The position numbers and the translations under genes are program-made. The notes beneath the pieces are model-generated. The model worked only from the letters and a program-made list of their open reading frames with translations. It searched no databases and was not told the origin of the DNA. Below are positions 35,439-43,899 of a DNA stretch of 64,000 nt, piece by piece (position 1 is the first letter of the stretch; each line of letters opens with the position of its first letter). The stretch comes from Aliirhizobium wenxiniae (GTDB lineage: Bacteria; Pseudomonadota; Alphaproteobacteria; Rhizobiales; Rhizobiaceae). The stretch spans positions 62,001 to 126,000 of the forward strand of contig NZ_JAEUAN010000019.1 of NCBI RefSeq assembly GCF_019511445.1, read 5' to 3'.

Positions 35439-38255
35439 ATGGCCAGACACGAAATCAATTTCTCCGAACTTCTCGATGTAGATGCCCTGAAGGCCGAATG
35501 CTGCGCGGTGATGAAGACGGATCGCCCGCTTCTGGAGCTGCGCTCGGCGCTTCTGCCCATCATGCGCCGTGCCAGCAACGAAGGCCGCCAGAAGGCGCGT
35601 GAGCTGCTCGAAAAAGACGGCAGCGGACTCAATTGCGCCGAGCGCATTTCCTGGGTCCAGGACCAGATCATCTGCGTCCTGCACGAGATTGTCGCCGCCG
35701 CCGTTCATCCGGAAGGCAAGGATATCACGATTGCCGCCGTCGGCGGTTATGGCCGCGCCACGCTCGCACCGGGATCGGATATCGATCTTCTCTTCCTTCT
35801 GCCGGCGAAAAATTCCGACGAGATGCGCAAGGCCGTCGAGTTCCTGCTCTATATTCTGTGGGATATGGGCTTCAAGGTCGGCCACGCCACCCGCACGGTC
35901 GAAGAGTGTATCCGTCTTTCCAAGACCGACATGACCATCCGCACCGCGATCCTGGAAAGCCGGCTGATCTGCGGTTGCGCAACCCTTTTTGCAGATCTCG
36001 AGACCCGTTTCGACCATGAGGTTGTCGCCGATACCGGTGCCGAATTCGTCAGCGCCAAGCTTGCCGAGCGCGATCAGCGCCACCAGAAATCCGGCGACAC
36101 CCGTTATCTGGTCGAGCCGAACGTCAAGGAAGGCAAGGGCGGTCTGCGCGACCTCCATACCCTGTTCTGGATCGCCAAATATTATTACCGGGTCAAGGAT
36201 GCCGCCGATCTGGTCAAGCTCGGTGTCTTCTCCCGTGGCGAATTCCGCCTGTTCGAAAAGGCGGATGATTTTCTCTGGGCGGTTCGCTGCCACATGCATT
36301 TCCTCACCGGAAAATCGGAGGAGCGCCTGTCCTTCGATATCCAGCGCGAAATCGCCTCTGCTCTCGGCTATCATACCCGTCCCGGCCTTTCCGCCGTCGA
36401 GCGTTTCATGAAGCATTACTTCCTGGTCGCCAAGGATGTCGGCGATCTGACCCGCATCTTCTGCGCAGCACTTGAGGAACAGCAGGCCAAGGCCGCACCC
36501 GGGCTCGCCAACCGCGTCATCTCGCGCTTCACCAAGCGCCTGCACAAGATCCCCGGCACGACCGATTTCGTCACCGATCGCGGCCGCATCACGCTCGCCT
36601 CGCCGGATGTCTTCACCCGCGATCCGGTCAACATCATCCGCTTTTTCCATGTCGCGGATATTCATCAGCTCGAACTGCATCCCGATGCGCTGAAGCGCAT
36701 GACACGCTCGTTGACGCTGATCGACAACAGCGTGCGTGAAAACGAGGAAGCCAACCGGCTGTTCCTGTCGATCCTGACCTCACGCCGCGACCCGGCGCTG
36801 ATGCTGCGCCGGATGAACGAGGCTGGCGTGCTCGGCCGTTTCATTCCCGAATTCGGCAAGGTCGTGGCGATGATGCAGTTCAACATGTATCACCACTATA
36901 CGGTCGACGAGCACCTGATCCGTTCGGTCGAGGCCCTGTCGGAGATCGATAAGGGCGAGATGCTCGAAATGCATCCTCTCGCCACCAAGATCATGCCGGG
37001 CATTGAGGAGCGTGAGGCGCTTTATGTCGCCGTGCTTTTCCATGATGTAGCCAAGGGCCGTCAGGAAGACCATTCGATCGCGGGCGCCCGCATGGCGCGC
37101 AAGCTCTGCCCGAGGTTAGGTCTGAACCATAAGCAGACCGAAATCGTCGTCTGGCTGATCGAGCAGCATCTCGTCATGTCGATGACCGCCCAGACCCGCG
37201 ATCTGCATGACCGCAAGACGATCAGCGATTTCGCCGATGTCGTGCAATCCATGGACCGGCTGAAACTGCTTCTGGTCCTGACGATCTGCGACACGCGCGC
37301 CGTTGGTCCAGGTGTGTGGAATGGCTGGAAGGGTCAGCTTTTGCGCACCCTTTACTATGAGACCGAAATCCTCCTCTCCGGCGGCTTTTCCGATCTGCCG
37401 CGCCGCGAACGCGCGACCGTCGCCGAAGAAGCGCTTTTCGATGCGCTCTCCTCCTGGGAAGAGAAGGAGCGCAAGACCTATTCGTCGCTCCACTATCAGC
37501 CCTATCTCCTGGCCGTTTCGCTGGACGATCAGGTTCGCCACGCAACCTTCATTCGCGATACCGATCGCGCCGGCCATGCGCTTGCAACCATGGTGCGCAC
37601 GGACGCCTTCCGGGCGATCACCGAAATCACGGTTCTCGCGCCCGACCATCCGCGCCTTCTGTCGATCATCGCCGGAGCCTGTGCAGCCGCCGGAGCCAAT
37701 ATCGTCGATGCGCAGATCTTCACCACCACGGATGGACGCGCACTCGATACGATCCTGATCAATCGCGAGTTTGCGGTAGACGAGGATGAGCTGCGCCGTG
37801 CCGGCACGATCGGCCGCATGATCGAGGACGTCCTGTCGGGCAAGCGCCGCCTGCCGGAAGTCATCGCCACCCGCGCGAAATCGCGCAAGAAGACCAAGGC
37901 TTTCGATATCCCGCCTTCGGTCACCATCTCGAACGGTCTCTCCAACAAGTTCACCGTCATCGAGATCGAATGCCTCGATCGCACCGGTCTCCTGGCGGAT
38001 ATCACCGCCGGCCTTGCCGACCTGTCGCTGGATATCCAGTCGGCCCGCATCACCACCTTTGGTGAAAAGGTCATCGATACCTTCTATGTCACCGATCTGG
38101 TCGGCCAGAAGGTGACCAATGACAACCGCCAGAACACCATCTCTGCGCGGCTGAAAGTGGTGATGACCGATCAGGACGAGGAAGCCAAGAAGAACCCGGC
38201 ACCGGCCAATGCCGCAGAGGAACAGTCGCTACGCAAGAGCAAGGCGCGCGCGTGA
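35439..38255 (+). CDS. glnD: GlnD, bifunctional PII uridylyltransferase/uridylyl-removing enzyme
   Basis: 938 residues. Nucleotidyltransferase domain with GGYGRATLAPGSDIDLLFLL (the G-x-G-R and G-S-D-x-D metal site); an HD phosphohydrolase domain with VLFHDVAKGRQEDHS; and two C-terminal ACT domains (ITVLAPDHPRLLSIIAGAC and IEIECLDRTGLLADITAGL). It modifies GlnB/GlnK according to glutamine levels and thereby drives NtrBC and GlnE signalling. A short charged tail after the second ACT domain is usual. murJ starts 13 bases later. Confidence 0.97.
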   Translation: MARHEINFSELLDVDALKAECCAVMKTDRPLLELRSALLPIMRRASNEGRQKARELLEKDGSGLNCAERISWVQDQIICVLHEIVAAAVHPEGKDITIAAVGGYGRATLAPGSDIDLLFLLPAKNSDEMRKAVEFLLYILWDMGFKVGHATRTVEECIRLSKTDMTIRTAILESRLICGCATLFADLETRFDHEVVADTGAEFVSAKLAERDQRHQKSGDTRYLVEPNVKEGKGGLRDLHTLFWIAKYYYRVKDAADLVKLGVFSRGEFRLFEKADDFLWAVRCHMHFLTGKSEERLSFDIQREIASALGYHTRPGLSAVERFMKHYFLVAKDVGDLTRIFCAALEEQQAKAAPGLANRVISRFTKRLHKIPGTTDFVTDRGRITLASPDVFTRDPVNIIRFFHVADIHQLELHPDALKRMTRSLTLIDNSVRENEEANRLFLSILTSRRDPALMLRRMNEAGVLGRFIPEFGKVVAMMQFNMYHHYTVDEHLIRSVEALSEIDKGEMLEMHPLATKIMPGIEEREALYVAVLFHDVAKGRQEDHSIAGARMARKLCPRLGLNHKQTEIVVWLIEQHLVMSMTAQTRDLHDRKTISDFADVVQSMDRLKLLLVLTICDTRAVGPGVWNGWKGQLLRTLYYETEILLSGGFSDLPRRERATVAEEALFDALSSWEEKERKTYSSLHYQPYLLAVSLDDQVRHATFIRDTDRAGHALATMVRTDAFRAITEITVLAPDHPRLLSIIAGACAAAGANIVDAQIFTTTDGRALDTILINREFAVDEDELRRAGTIGRMIEDVLSGKRRLPEVIATRAKSRKKTKAFDIPPSVTISNGLSNKFTVIEIECLDRTGLLADITAGLADLSLDIQSARITTFGEKVIDTFYVTDLVGQKVTNDNRQNTISARLKVVMTDQDEEAKKNPAPANAAEEQSLRKSKARA

Positions 38256-38268
38256 CGGATATCGCCAT

Positions 38269-39843
38269 ATGAGCCTCGTCAGGAAATTCGCAACGGTTGG
38301 CGGCGCGACGCTCGGCAGCCGCATCTTCGGTTTCGCCCGTGAAACCGCAATGGCGGCAGCGCTCGGTACGGGGCCGATGGCAGACGTCTTTTACGCCGCC
38401 TTCCGCTTCCCCAACCTGTTTCGCCGTCTGTTTGCCGAAGGCGCCTTCAATGCCGCCTTCGTGCCGCTCTTCTCGAAAGAGATCGAACAGAATGGTGTCG
38501 AGGGCGCCAAGCGTTTTTCCGAAGAGGTGTTCGGCGTCCTGTTTTCGGCGCTCCTCCTCATCACGATCGCCATGGAACTCGCCATGCCATGGCTGGTGCG
38601 ATGGATTATCGCTCCGGGTTTTGCAGACGATGCGGAAAAGACCTCGCTGACCATCCGCATGGCCGCGGTCATGTTCCCTTATCTGATGTGCATGTCACTG
38701 ACCGCGATGATGAGCGGCATGCTGAATTCGCTGCATCACTTCTTCGCCGCGGCAATCGCTCCCGTCTTCCTCAACGTGGTGATGATCGCCGCTCTGGCTT
38801 ACGGCCTGTGGATCGGTGCAGATCCCGAGCAGATCGCCTGGTATCTCTCCTGGAGTGTTCTGGTCGCCGGCGTTCTGCAGCTCGCCGTCGTTTATATCGG
38901 CGTGCGCCATGCCGGCATCAATATCGGTTTCCGCCGACCTCGCATGACGCCCAACGTCAAGCGGCTGCTATGGCTGGCGGTCCCCGCCGCGATTACCGGT
39001 GGTGTCACCCAGATCAACCAGATCATCGGCCAGGCGATAGCATCCGGCAAGGAAGGCGCGATCGCAGCTCTTCAATATGCTGACCGCATCTACCAGCTGC
39101 CGCTCGGCGTGGTGGGCGTCGCGGTGGGTGTTGTCCTGTTACCCGAACTGTCTCGAGCGCTGAAGGGCGGCAAGTTGGAGGAAGCGGCGGGTATCCAGAA
39201 CCGCTCGATCGAATTCGTCCTGTTCCTGACCCTGCCTGCCGCGGTTGGTCTGTGGGTCCTGTCGGAAGCGATCATCCGCGTCCTTTACGAACGCGGGATG
39301 TTCTCGGCTGAAAACACCTCGGTCGTCGCCGGCATTCTGGCGATCTATGGCCTCGGCCTCCCCGGTTTCGTCCTGATCAAGGCGCTGCAACCCGGCTTCT
39401 ATGCCCGCGAGGATACCAAGACGCCGATGCGAATTACCATGCTCGCGGTCGTGGTGAATTCGGGCCTTGCGATTTCGCTTTTCCCGATCCTTGCAGAACG
39501 CGGCATCGCGACTGCAGAAGCGGCGGCAGGCTGGATCAACACCGTGCTGTTGTTCACCATCCTGGTCTGGCGCGGCGATCTCACCTGGGAATGGCAGCTT
39601 GCCAAGCGCACGGCTTTGCTGCTCGTATCTGCTGGAGTTATGGCGGCGGCGCTGATCTATGCCTTGCCCTATGCCGGATCGTGGCTGGCGCCAGAAGCGC
39701 ATCTGCTCAGTCAGGTCACCGCTCTCGGCGTTCTGATCGCGCTCGCCATGGTCGTCTATTTCAGCGTCGCCTTCCTGATCGGCGGTGCCGACCTCGGCAT
39801 GATCCGCCGCAACTTGAAGCGAAAGCCGAAGGTATCATCTTAG
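38269..39843 (+). CDS. murJ: MurJ (MviN), lipid II flippase
   Basis: 524 residues from ATG 38269; a frame from 38209 overlaps glnD and is not needed. Fourteen hydrophobic spans of the MOP exporter superfamily. The N-terminus MSLVRKFATVGGATLGSRIF, FGFARETAMAAALG and FRFPNLFRRLFAEGAFNAAF are MurJ landmarks. It flips lipid-linked peptidoglycan precursor across the inner membrane. The final TCT-TAG lies inside the left arm of the 277-bp inverted-repeat element, so the present stop codon comes from that element. Confidence 0.95.
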   Translation: MSLVRKFATVGGATLGSRIFGFARETAMAAALGTGPMADVFYAAFRFPNLFRRLFAEGAFNAAFVPLFSKEIEQNGVEGAKRFSEEVFGVLFSALLLITIAMELAMPWLVRWIIAPGFADDAEKTSLTIRMAAVMFPYLMCMSLTAMMSGMLNSLHHFFAAAIAPVFLNVVMIAALAYGLWIGADPEQIAWYLSWSVLVAGVLQLAVVYIGVRHAGINIGFRRPRMTPNVKRLLWLAVPAAITGGVTQINQIIGQAIASGKEGAIAALQYADRIYQLPLGVVGVAVGVVLLPELSRALKGGKLEEAAGIQNRSIEFVLFLTLPAAVGLWVLSEAIIRVLYERGMFSAENTSVVAGILAIYGLGLPGFVLIKALQPGFYAREDTKTPMRITMLAVVVNSGLAISLFPILAERGIATAEAAAGWINTVLLFTILVWRGDLTWEWQLAKRTALLLVSAGVMAAALIYALPYAGSWLAPEAHLLSQVTALGVLIALAMVVYFSVAFLIGGADLGMIRRNLKRKPKVSS

Positions 39844-40115
39844 AGCCTTTCCGGGTTAAATTGAACCATTCTGCCGGAGCAGGTTTCTGTCAGGGCAAAG
39901 GCGATTGGCGAAGGGCATACCCGAAGGTACGGTCGAGCCGATCGCCTTTGATCCTGGCGGAAAGATGCCCGGCCCTTCGGGTTGGCTGAAACGGGCCGGC
40001 TGATCGTCCGGCCGGCTTGGCCGTATGCTTTGGCTACGACGCGCGCCAGCCGGACGACCATCCGACTCCGTTTGAGCCAACAGAATGGTTCAATTTAACC
40101 CGGAAAGGCTCTAAG
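39839..40115. repeat. 277-bp element with 35-bp perfect terminal inverted repeats
   Basis: Left arm 39839-39873 and right arm 40081-40115 are exact reverse complements over 35 bases (CTTAGAGCCTTTCC...). The 207-base interior has further inverted repeats: 39896-39905 with 39941-39950, 39919-39927 with 39974-39982, and a GC-rich GCCGG palindrome cluster near 39995-40020. It encodes no protein. The features fit a MITE or a RIME-like rhizobial intergenic element; I cannot see other copies here. No clear target duplication is visible. It lies between convergent murJ and the M15-like peptidase gene. Confidence 0.75.
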
Positions 40116-40136
40116 CCATCATCAAGGTCACCGCGA

Positions 40137-40622
40137 TCAGGTGTCGCGGCCCTTGGATTTGCGCTTCAGATTGGCAAGGCTGCCCTTGCCCTTCTTGCCA
40201 CAATGCGCCCAGGTGCGGCTCGGGCCGATATCGACATGCACGATGCCGTTGCAATAACGGCCGATACCGCCAATGCCCGGCGCGGTGCGGGCTGCAGCCA
40301 GAATGCGCTTTTCTGAGACACCCGGTACGCGGATGTCTGCGGCGAAACAGCGGCTATGTTGTGACTTGCCTGAACGTGGGCGGTGGCCCGAAGTCACCAT
40401 CGGCTTCTTGCCGGTCTGCTTGGCGATATGGGCAAGGATCGCTTCCAGCTTTTCGGGAAAACAGCCGGTCCGGACGCTGACACGCTGTACCGTGTAGAAA
40501 GCGGAGTAATCGTGCTGAATTGCAGTGCTGCGGCGTTTGTCGTTCTTGCCTGCTGCTTCGGCGTTTACGTTCATACTGAATGCCAAAAGGCAGGCCAGCG
40601 CGACGCGAGAAAAGATGCGCAT
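40137..40622 (-). CDS. Secreted M15/DUF882-type murein peptidase-like protein
   Basis: 161 residues. A signal peptide (about 1-24, ending VNAEAAG) sends it to the periplasm. The zinc-site pattern of the M15A/YcbK group is present: SQHSRCFAADI (Ser-x-His ... Asp) and GIVHVDIG (His-x-Asp), plus the final WAHCG. Such proteins cleave peptidoglycan cross-links or resemble D,D-carboxypeptidases. The C-terminus is basic (Lys-rich). It is convergent with murJ across the inverted-repeat element. Catalysis is inferred from the residues only. Confidence 0.8.
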   Translation of the reverse strand: MRIFSRVALACLLAFSMNVNAEAAGKNDKRRSTAIQHDYSAFYTVQRVSVRTGCFPEKLEAILAHIAKQTGKKPMVTSGHRPRSGKSQHSRCFAADIRVPGVSEKRILAAARTAPGIGGIGRYCNGIVHVDIGPSRTWAHCGKKGKGSLANLKRKSKGRDT

Positions 40623-40990
40623 GGTTGTCCCCTAGGAAAAGACCAGTCGTCATGACGGTCGACTTCGTCGTGAAGGGGTATTTCATTCTGAAAAGTGACG
40701 TGAATAAGGTGGGATTTACCTCAAATTGAGATTAATGGGCCGTAAATCTTAATATCCGTTAATAAACTGTAGTTTTGATGCTTGTTATATTTGCTCGGCT
40801 GGCGCCAAAATTTCGTTATAAAACTGTTACATAGCGTTGGTGGAGCGGACCTGCGCGGATGCACCGGGGGTAACCATGAAAACCCCTAAAAAAATTGGGG
40901 TATGGGGCGGAAAAATCCCGAAATTACACTTCATAGTTGCCTATGCGCTTAATCTTAGCCCGATCAGCACGTGAAATTCCGGAGTTGAGA
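40623..40990. other. AT-rich intergenic region
   Basis: 368 bases, clearly richer in A and T than the surroundings. It contains the promoter of the leftward peptidase gene and probably promoters for rightward transcription (TTGCTC at 40791-40796 and TTATAA at 40816-40821, 19 apart). A hairpin ACCCC-TAAAAAAATT-GGGGT lies at about 40881-40900, and there is a 32-codon frame at 40876-40974. No RNA gene was recognised. Confidence 0.5.
40876..40974 (+). CDS. Candidate small ORF of 32 codons
   Basis: ATG at 40876 follows CCGGGGGTAACC, a plausible ribosome site. The predicted peptide is basic at the N-terminus (MKTPKKIG) and hydrophobic near its end (LHFIVAYALNLS), ending at TGA 40972-40974. No family is recognised and coding cannot be proved from one sequence. 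It may be a chance frame in AT-rich DNA. Confidence 0.2.
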   Translation: MKTPKKIGVWGGKIPKLHFIVAYALNLSPIST

Positions 40991-41388
40991 ATGCCTTTAC
41001 GATCGCTTTTTCTCGTGACGCTTGTGGTCGATGACTATGATCGAGCCTAGACTTTCTACTGCGATGGTCTTGGTTTTGACTGTATAGAGGACACGTCCCT
41101 TGCCGATGGCAAGCGTTGGCTCGTGGTAAAGCCGAAGGGCGGTGAGGGGCGGCTTTGCTGCTTGCTCAGGCCGCCGACGAAAGGCAGCGGGCGGCAATCG
41201 GTAACCAGACCGCAGGACGGGTCGGTTTCTTCCTGAAGACCGATGATTTTGCCCGCGACCACGCGGCAATGCTCTCCCGCGGCGTCAGGTTCATGGAGGA
41301 GCCGCGCCGGGAGGTTTACGGCACGGTGGCCGTGTTTGCCGATCCCTACGGCAACACCTGGGATTTGATTGAACATGCTCCGCGCTGA
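40991..41388 (+). pseudogene. Decayed VOC (glyoxalase-like) gene
   Basis: From ATG 40991 the frame reads FLVTLVVDDYDRA, the first strand-helix of a VOC protein, then hits TAG at 41048-41050. In the same frame, FYCDGLGFDCIEDTS and GKRWLVVKPKGGEG continue the family pattern. Near 41145-41150 the homology moves to the frame that reads ALLLAQAADERQRAAIGNQ and VGFFLKTDDFARDHAAML to the stop at 41388 (YGNTWDLIEHAPR). One nonsense codon and one frameshift are needed, so the gene is broken unless these are sequencing errors. Confidence 0.75.
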
Positions 41389-41533
41389 GGCCTTGATTTT
41401 GCCCTGCCCGACGTGCTTAGAGCGCGGCGTTAGCTACATGGCCCGCGGGGCGCGATTGCCGGAGACGTTCAAACCTGCCGGGAGCGCGTAACCTTGAGGT
41501 CTGAGGCCTTCCAACCGCCTGTTCGAGGACATC

Positions 41534-42598
41534 ATGAACACTTTCAAGCCGCTCGTTTTCTCCGGCGTTCAGCCGACCGGCAATCTCCATCTCGGCAATT
41601 ATCTGGGTGCGATCCGCAAGTTCGTGGCGCTGCAGGAAAACAACGACTGCATCTATTGCGTCGTCGACCTGCACGCGATCACCGCTCAGCTCGTGCATGA
41701 CGACCTGCGTGGCCAGATCCGTTCGATCGCCGCAGCCTTCATCGCTTCCGGCATCGATCCGGTGAAGCACATCGTCTTCAACCAGTCGGCCGTGCCGCAG
41801 CATGCCGAGCTTGCTTGGGTGTTCAACTGTGTTGCCCGTATCGGCTGGATGAACCGCATGACGCAGTTCAAGGACAAGGCCGGCAAGGACCGCGAAAACG
41901 CCTCGCTCGGCCTGCTCGCCTATCCGAGCCTGATGGCGGCTGACATCCTCGTTTACCGCGCCACCCATGTTCCGGTCGGCGACGACCAGAAGCAGCATCT
42001 GGAGCTCGCCCGCGATATCGCCCAGAAGTTCAATATCGACTTCCAGGACAAGATCCGCACGACCGGCACCGGCGTCGATATGGTCGTCGGCGAAGAGCCG
42101 ATCCATGGTTATTTCCCTCTGGTCGAGCCGCTGATCGGTGGTCCGGCGCCGCGTGTCATGTCGCTGCGTGACGGCACCAAGAAGATGTCGAAGTCCGATC
42201 CGTCGGATCTGTCGCGCATCAACCTGATGGACGATGCCGACGATATCGCCAAGAAGATCCGCAAGGCCAAGACCGACCCGGAAGGCCTGCCGAGCGAAAT
42301 CGAAGGTCTGGCTGGTCGCCCAGAAGCCGACAATCTCGTCGGCATCTACGCAGCCCTTGCCGATCGCACCAAGGCCGATGTTCTGGCCGAATTCGGCGGC
42401 CAGCAGTTCTCCGTCTTCAAGCCGGCGCTGGCTGAACTGGCGGTCGAGGTTCTCGCTCCGATCGGTGCCGAAATGCGCCGTCTGCTCGACGACACCACGC
42501 ATATCGACGCGATCCTCAAGGACGGCGGCGAGCGCGCCGGTGCCCGTGCGCAGAAGGTCATGGACGAAGTCTGCGACATCATCGGCTTCCTGCGCTGA
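41534..42598 (+). CDS. trpS: Tryptophanyl-tRNA synthetase
   Basis: 354 residues. Class I aminoacyl-tRNA synthetase: the HIGH-equivalent is in GVQPTGNLHLGNYLGAI near the N-terminus, and the KMSKS motif is exact (KKMSKSDPSD, about residue 216). The intermediate LAYPSLMAADILVYRATHVP and VGDDQKQHLELARDIA are TrpS landmarks. It charges tRNA-Trp in the cytoplasm. ATG 41534 is preceded by GAGGACATC. It has a terminator of its own just downstream. No T-box or trp leader peptide was found. Confidence 0.97.
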   Translation: MNTFKPLVFSGVQPTGNLHLGNYLGAIRKFVALQENNDCIYCVVDLHAITAQLVHDDLRGQIRSIAAAFIASGIDPVKHIVFNQSAVPQHAELAWVFNCVARIGWMNRMTQFKDKAGKDRENASLGLLAYPSLMAADILVYRATHVPVGDDQKQHLELARDIAQKFNIDFQDKIRTTGTGVDMVVGEEPIHGYFPLVEPLIGGPAPRVMSLRDGTKKMSKSDPSDLSRINLMDDADDIAKKIRKAKTDPEGLPSEIEGLAGRPEADNLVGIYAALADRTKADVLAEFGGQQFSVFKPALAELAVEVLAPIGAEMRRLLDDTTHIDAILKDGGERAGARAQKVMDEVCDIIGFLR

Positions 42599-42621
42599 TT
42601 TTCGAGGCGTCATGAATAGGC

Positions 42622-42652
42622 AAACCCGTCGCTTAAAGCGGCGGGTTTTCAT
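42622..42652 (+). terminator. Rho-independent terminator of trpS
   Basis: An 11-bp stem (42622-42632 with 42638-42648, one wobble) with a TTAAA loop; the 3' arm ends in TTTT followed by CATTTTT. It lies 23 bases after the trpS stop. Confidence 0.8.
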
Positions 42653-42709
42653 TTTTCTACGTTGGTATAAGGTCCGCGGCGAGACTGCTTCGGCAACACA
42701 GGGGGCGTT

Positions 42710-43201
42710 ATGGTTTCCAAGAGACTTTCGCGGCTTGAAGGCCACAGGCGCAAGTTCATGGCGGTCATCGACGGCACGCCGGAATGCGAAAAGGCGGTCC
42801 ATTATGCCGGCCGCCGCGCCAAGAATACCAATGGCGGCCTGGTTCTTCTCTATGTCATTCCCGAAGGCGATTTCCAGCAATGGCTGGGTGTCGAGCAGAT
42901 CATGCGCGCCGAGGCGATGGAAGAGGCCGAAGCCGTGATGGCCAAGGCCGCCCACCGGGTGCGCGAGACGATCGGCATTGACCCGGAAATCGTCATCCGC
43001 GAGGGCAGCGCCCCCGAGCAGATCAACGGGTTGGTCGAGGAAGACCGCGATATCGCGATCCTCGTTCTCGCAGCCGGTTCGGCAAAGGAAGGACCGGGAC
43101 CGCTGGTCTCTGCGGTTGCAGGTCGCGGTGCGGCCTTCCCCATCCCCGTCACGGTTCTTCCCGATACGCTCTCGGACGAGGAAATCGACTCGCTGGCGTG
43201 A
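42710..43201 (+). CDS. Universal stress protein (UspA family)
   Basis: 163 residues. A single Usp domain: KFMAVIDGTPECEKAVHYAG at the first strand, GLVLLYVIPEGDF, then DIAILVLAAGSAKEGPGP. The ATP-binding G-2x-G-9x-G(S/T) loop is only partly present (GSAKEGPGPLVSAVAGRG), so nucleotide binding is uncertain. It lies between trpS (with terminator) and nfu, an order conserved in Rhizobiaceae as I recall it. Confidence 0.87.
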   Translation: MVSKRLSRLEGHRRKFMAVIDGTPECEKAVHYAGRRAKNTNGGLVLLYVIPEGDFQQWLGVEQIMRAEAMEEAEAVMAKAAHRVRETIGIDPEIVIREGSAPEQINGLVEEDRDIAILVLAAGSAKEGPGPLVSAVAGRGAAFPIPVTVLPDTLSDEEIDSLA

Positions 43202-43265
43202 TCTCGCTCTTGACCATGGGCGGACAAAGGCGCACTTGAACCCAAAGATGAGAACGTTTATCTTA

Positions 43266-43282
43266 TTTGGAAAAGTTCTAAA
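43266..43282. promoter_or_regulatory. ICE-like (Irr box) palindrome upstream of nfu
   Basis: TTTGGAAAAGTTCTAAA matches the rhizobial Irr box TTTAGAA-N3-TTCTAAA at 13 of 14 arm positions. It lies 32 bases before the nfu start. Irr controls iron-dependent genes in Rhizobiales, and an Fe-S carrier is a sensible target. Confidence 0.5.
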
Positions 43283-43314
43283 CTGAGCGCCGCTCGTCGG
43301 CCAGGAGCAAGCCC

Positions 43315-43881
43315 ATGTTCATCCAGACCGAAGCCACGCCGAACCCGGCGACCCTGAAGTTTCTTCCCGGCAAGGTTGTCATGGAAAAAGGCACGGCCGA
43401 GTTTCGCAATGAAGCCGAAGCTGCGGCCTCTCCTCTGGCCCTGCGCCTGTTCAACGTTCCCGGCGTTACCGGCGTTTATTTCGGCTACGATTTCATCACC
43501 GTCACCAAGTCCGATGCCGAGTGGCATCACCTGAAGCCTGCCATCCTCGGCTCCATCATGGAACACTTCATGTCCGGCCAGCCGGTCATGGGTGGTGGTT
43601 CTGCCATGGCCGAAGATCTGGACGAGGAAGGCGAGTTCTTCGATGAAGGCGACGAGACGCTTGTCGCGACGATCAAGGAACTCTTGGAAACCCGCGTCCG
43701 TCCGGCCGTGGCGCAGGATGGCGGCGACATCACCTTCAAGGGGTTCAAGGACGGTACCGTCTACCTCAACATGAAGGGCGCATGCTCTGGTTGCCCTTCT
43801 TCCACCGCGACCCTGAAGCATGGCGTGCAGAACCTGCTCAAGCACTTCGTTCCCGAAGTGCAGGCGGTCGAGGCCCTCTGA
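43315..43881 (+). CDS. NfuA/NifU-like Fe-S cluster carrier
   Basis: 188 residues. The N-terminal Nfu-N domain (MFIQTEATPNPATLKFLPG to about 90) is followed by a NifU C-terminal domain with the cluster ligands C157 and C160 in ACSGCPSS. It passes [4Fe-4S] clusters to target enzymes. MiaB and other radical-SAM proteins in the window (HemW) are potential clients, but this is inference. It has a good ribosome site (AGGAGC) and an Irr-box-like palindrome upstream. tsaB follows 18 bases later. Confidence 0.93.
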   Translation: MFIQTEATPNPATLKFLPGKVVMEKGTAEFRNEAEAAASPLALRLFNVPGVTGVYFGYDFITVTKSDAEWHHLKPAILGSIMEHFMSGQPVMGGGSAMAEDLDEEGEFFDEGDETLVATIKELLETRVRPAVAQDGGDITFKGFKDGTVYLNMKGACSGCPSSTATLKHGVQNLLKHFVPEVQAVEAL

Positions 43882-43899
43882 TACCCGCAAGACCTGTTC

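Noticed and set aside
35382..36680. 432-codon minus-strand frame
   Set aside because: Antisense shadow of glnD, with no family features.
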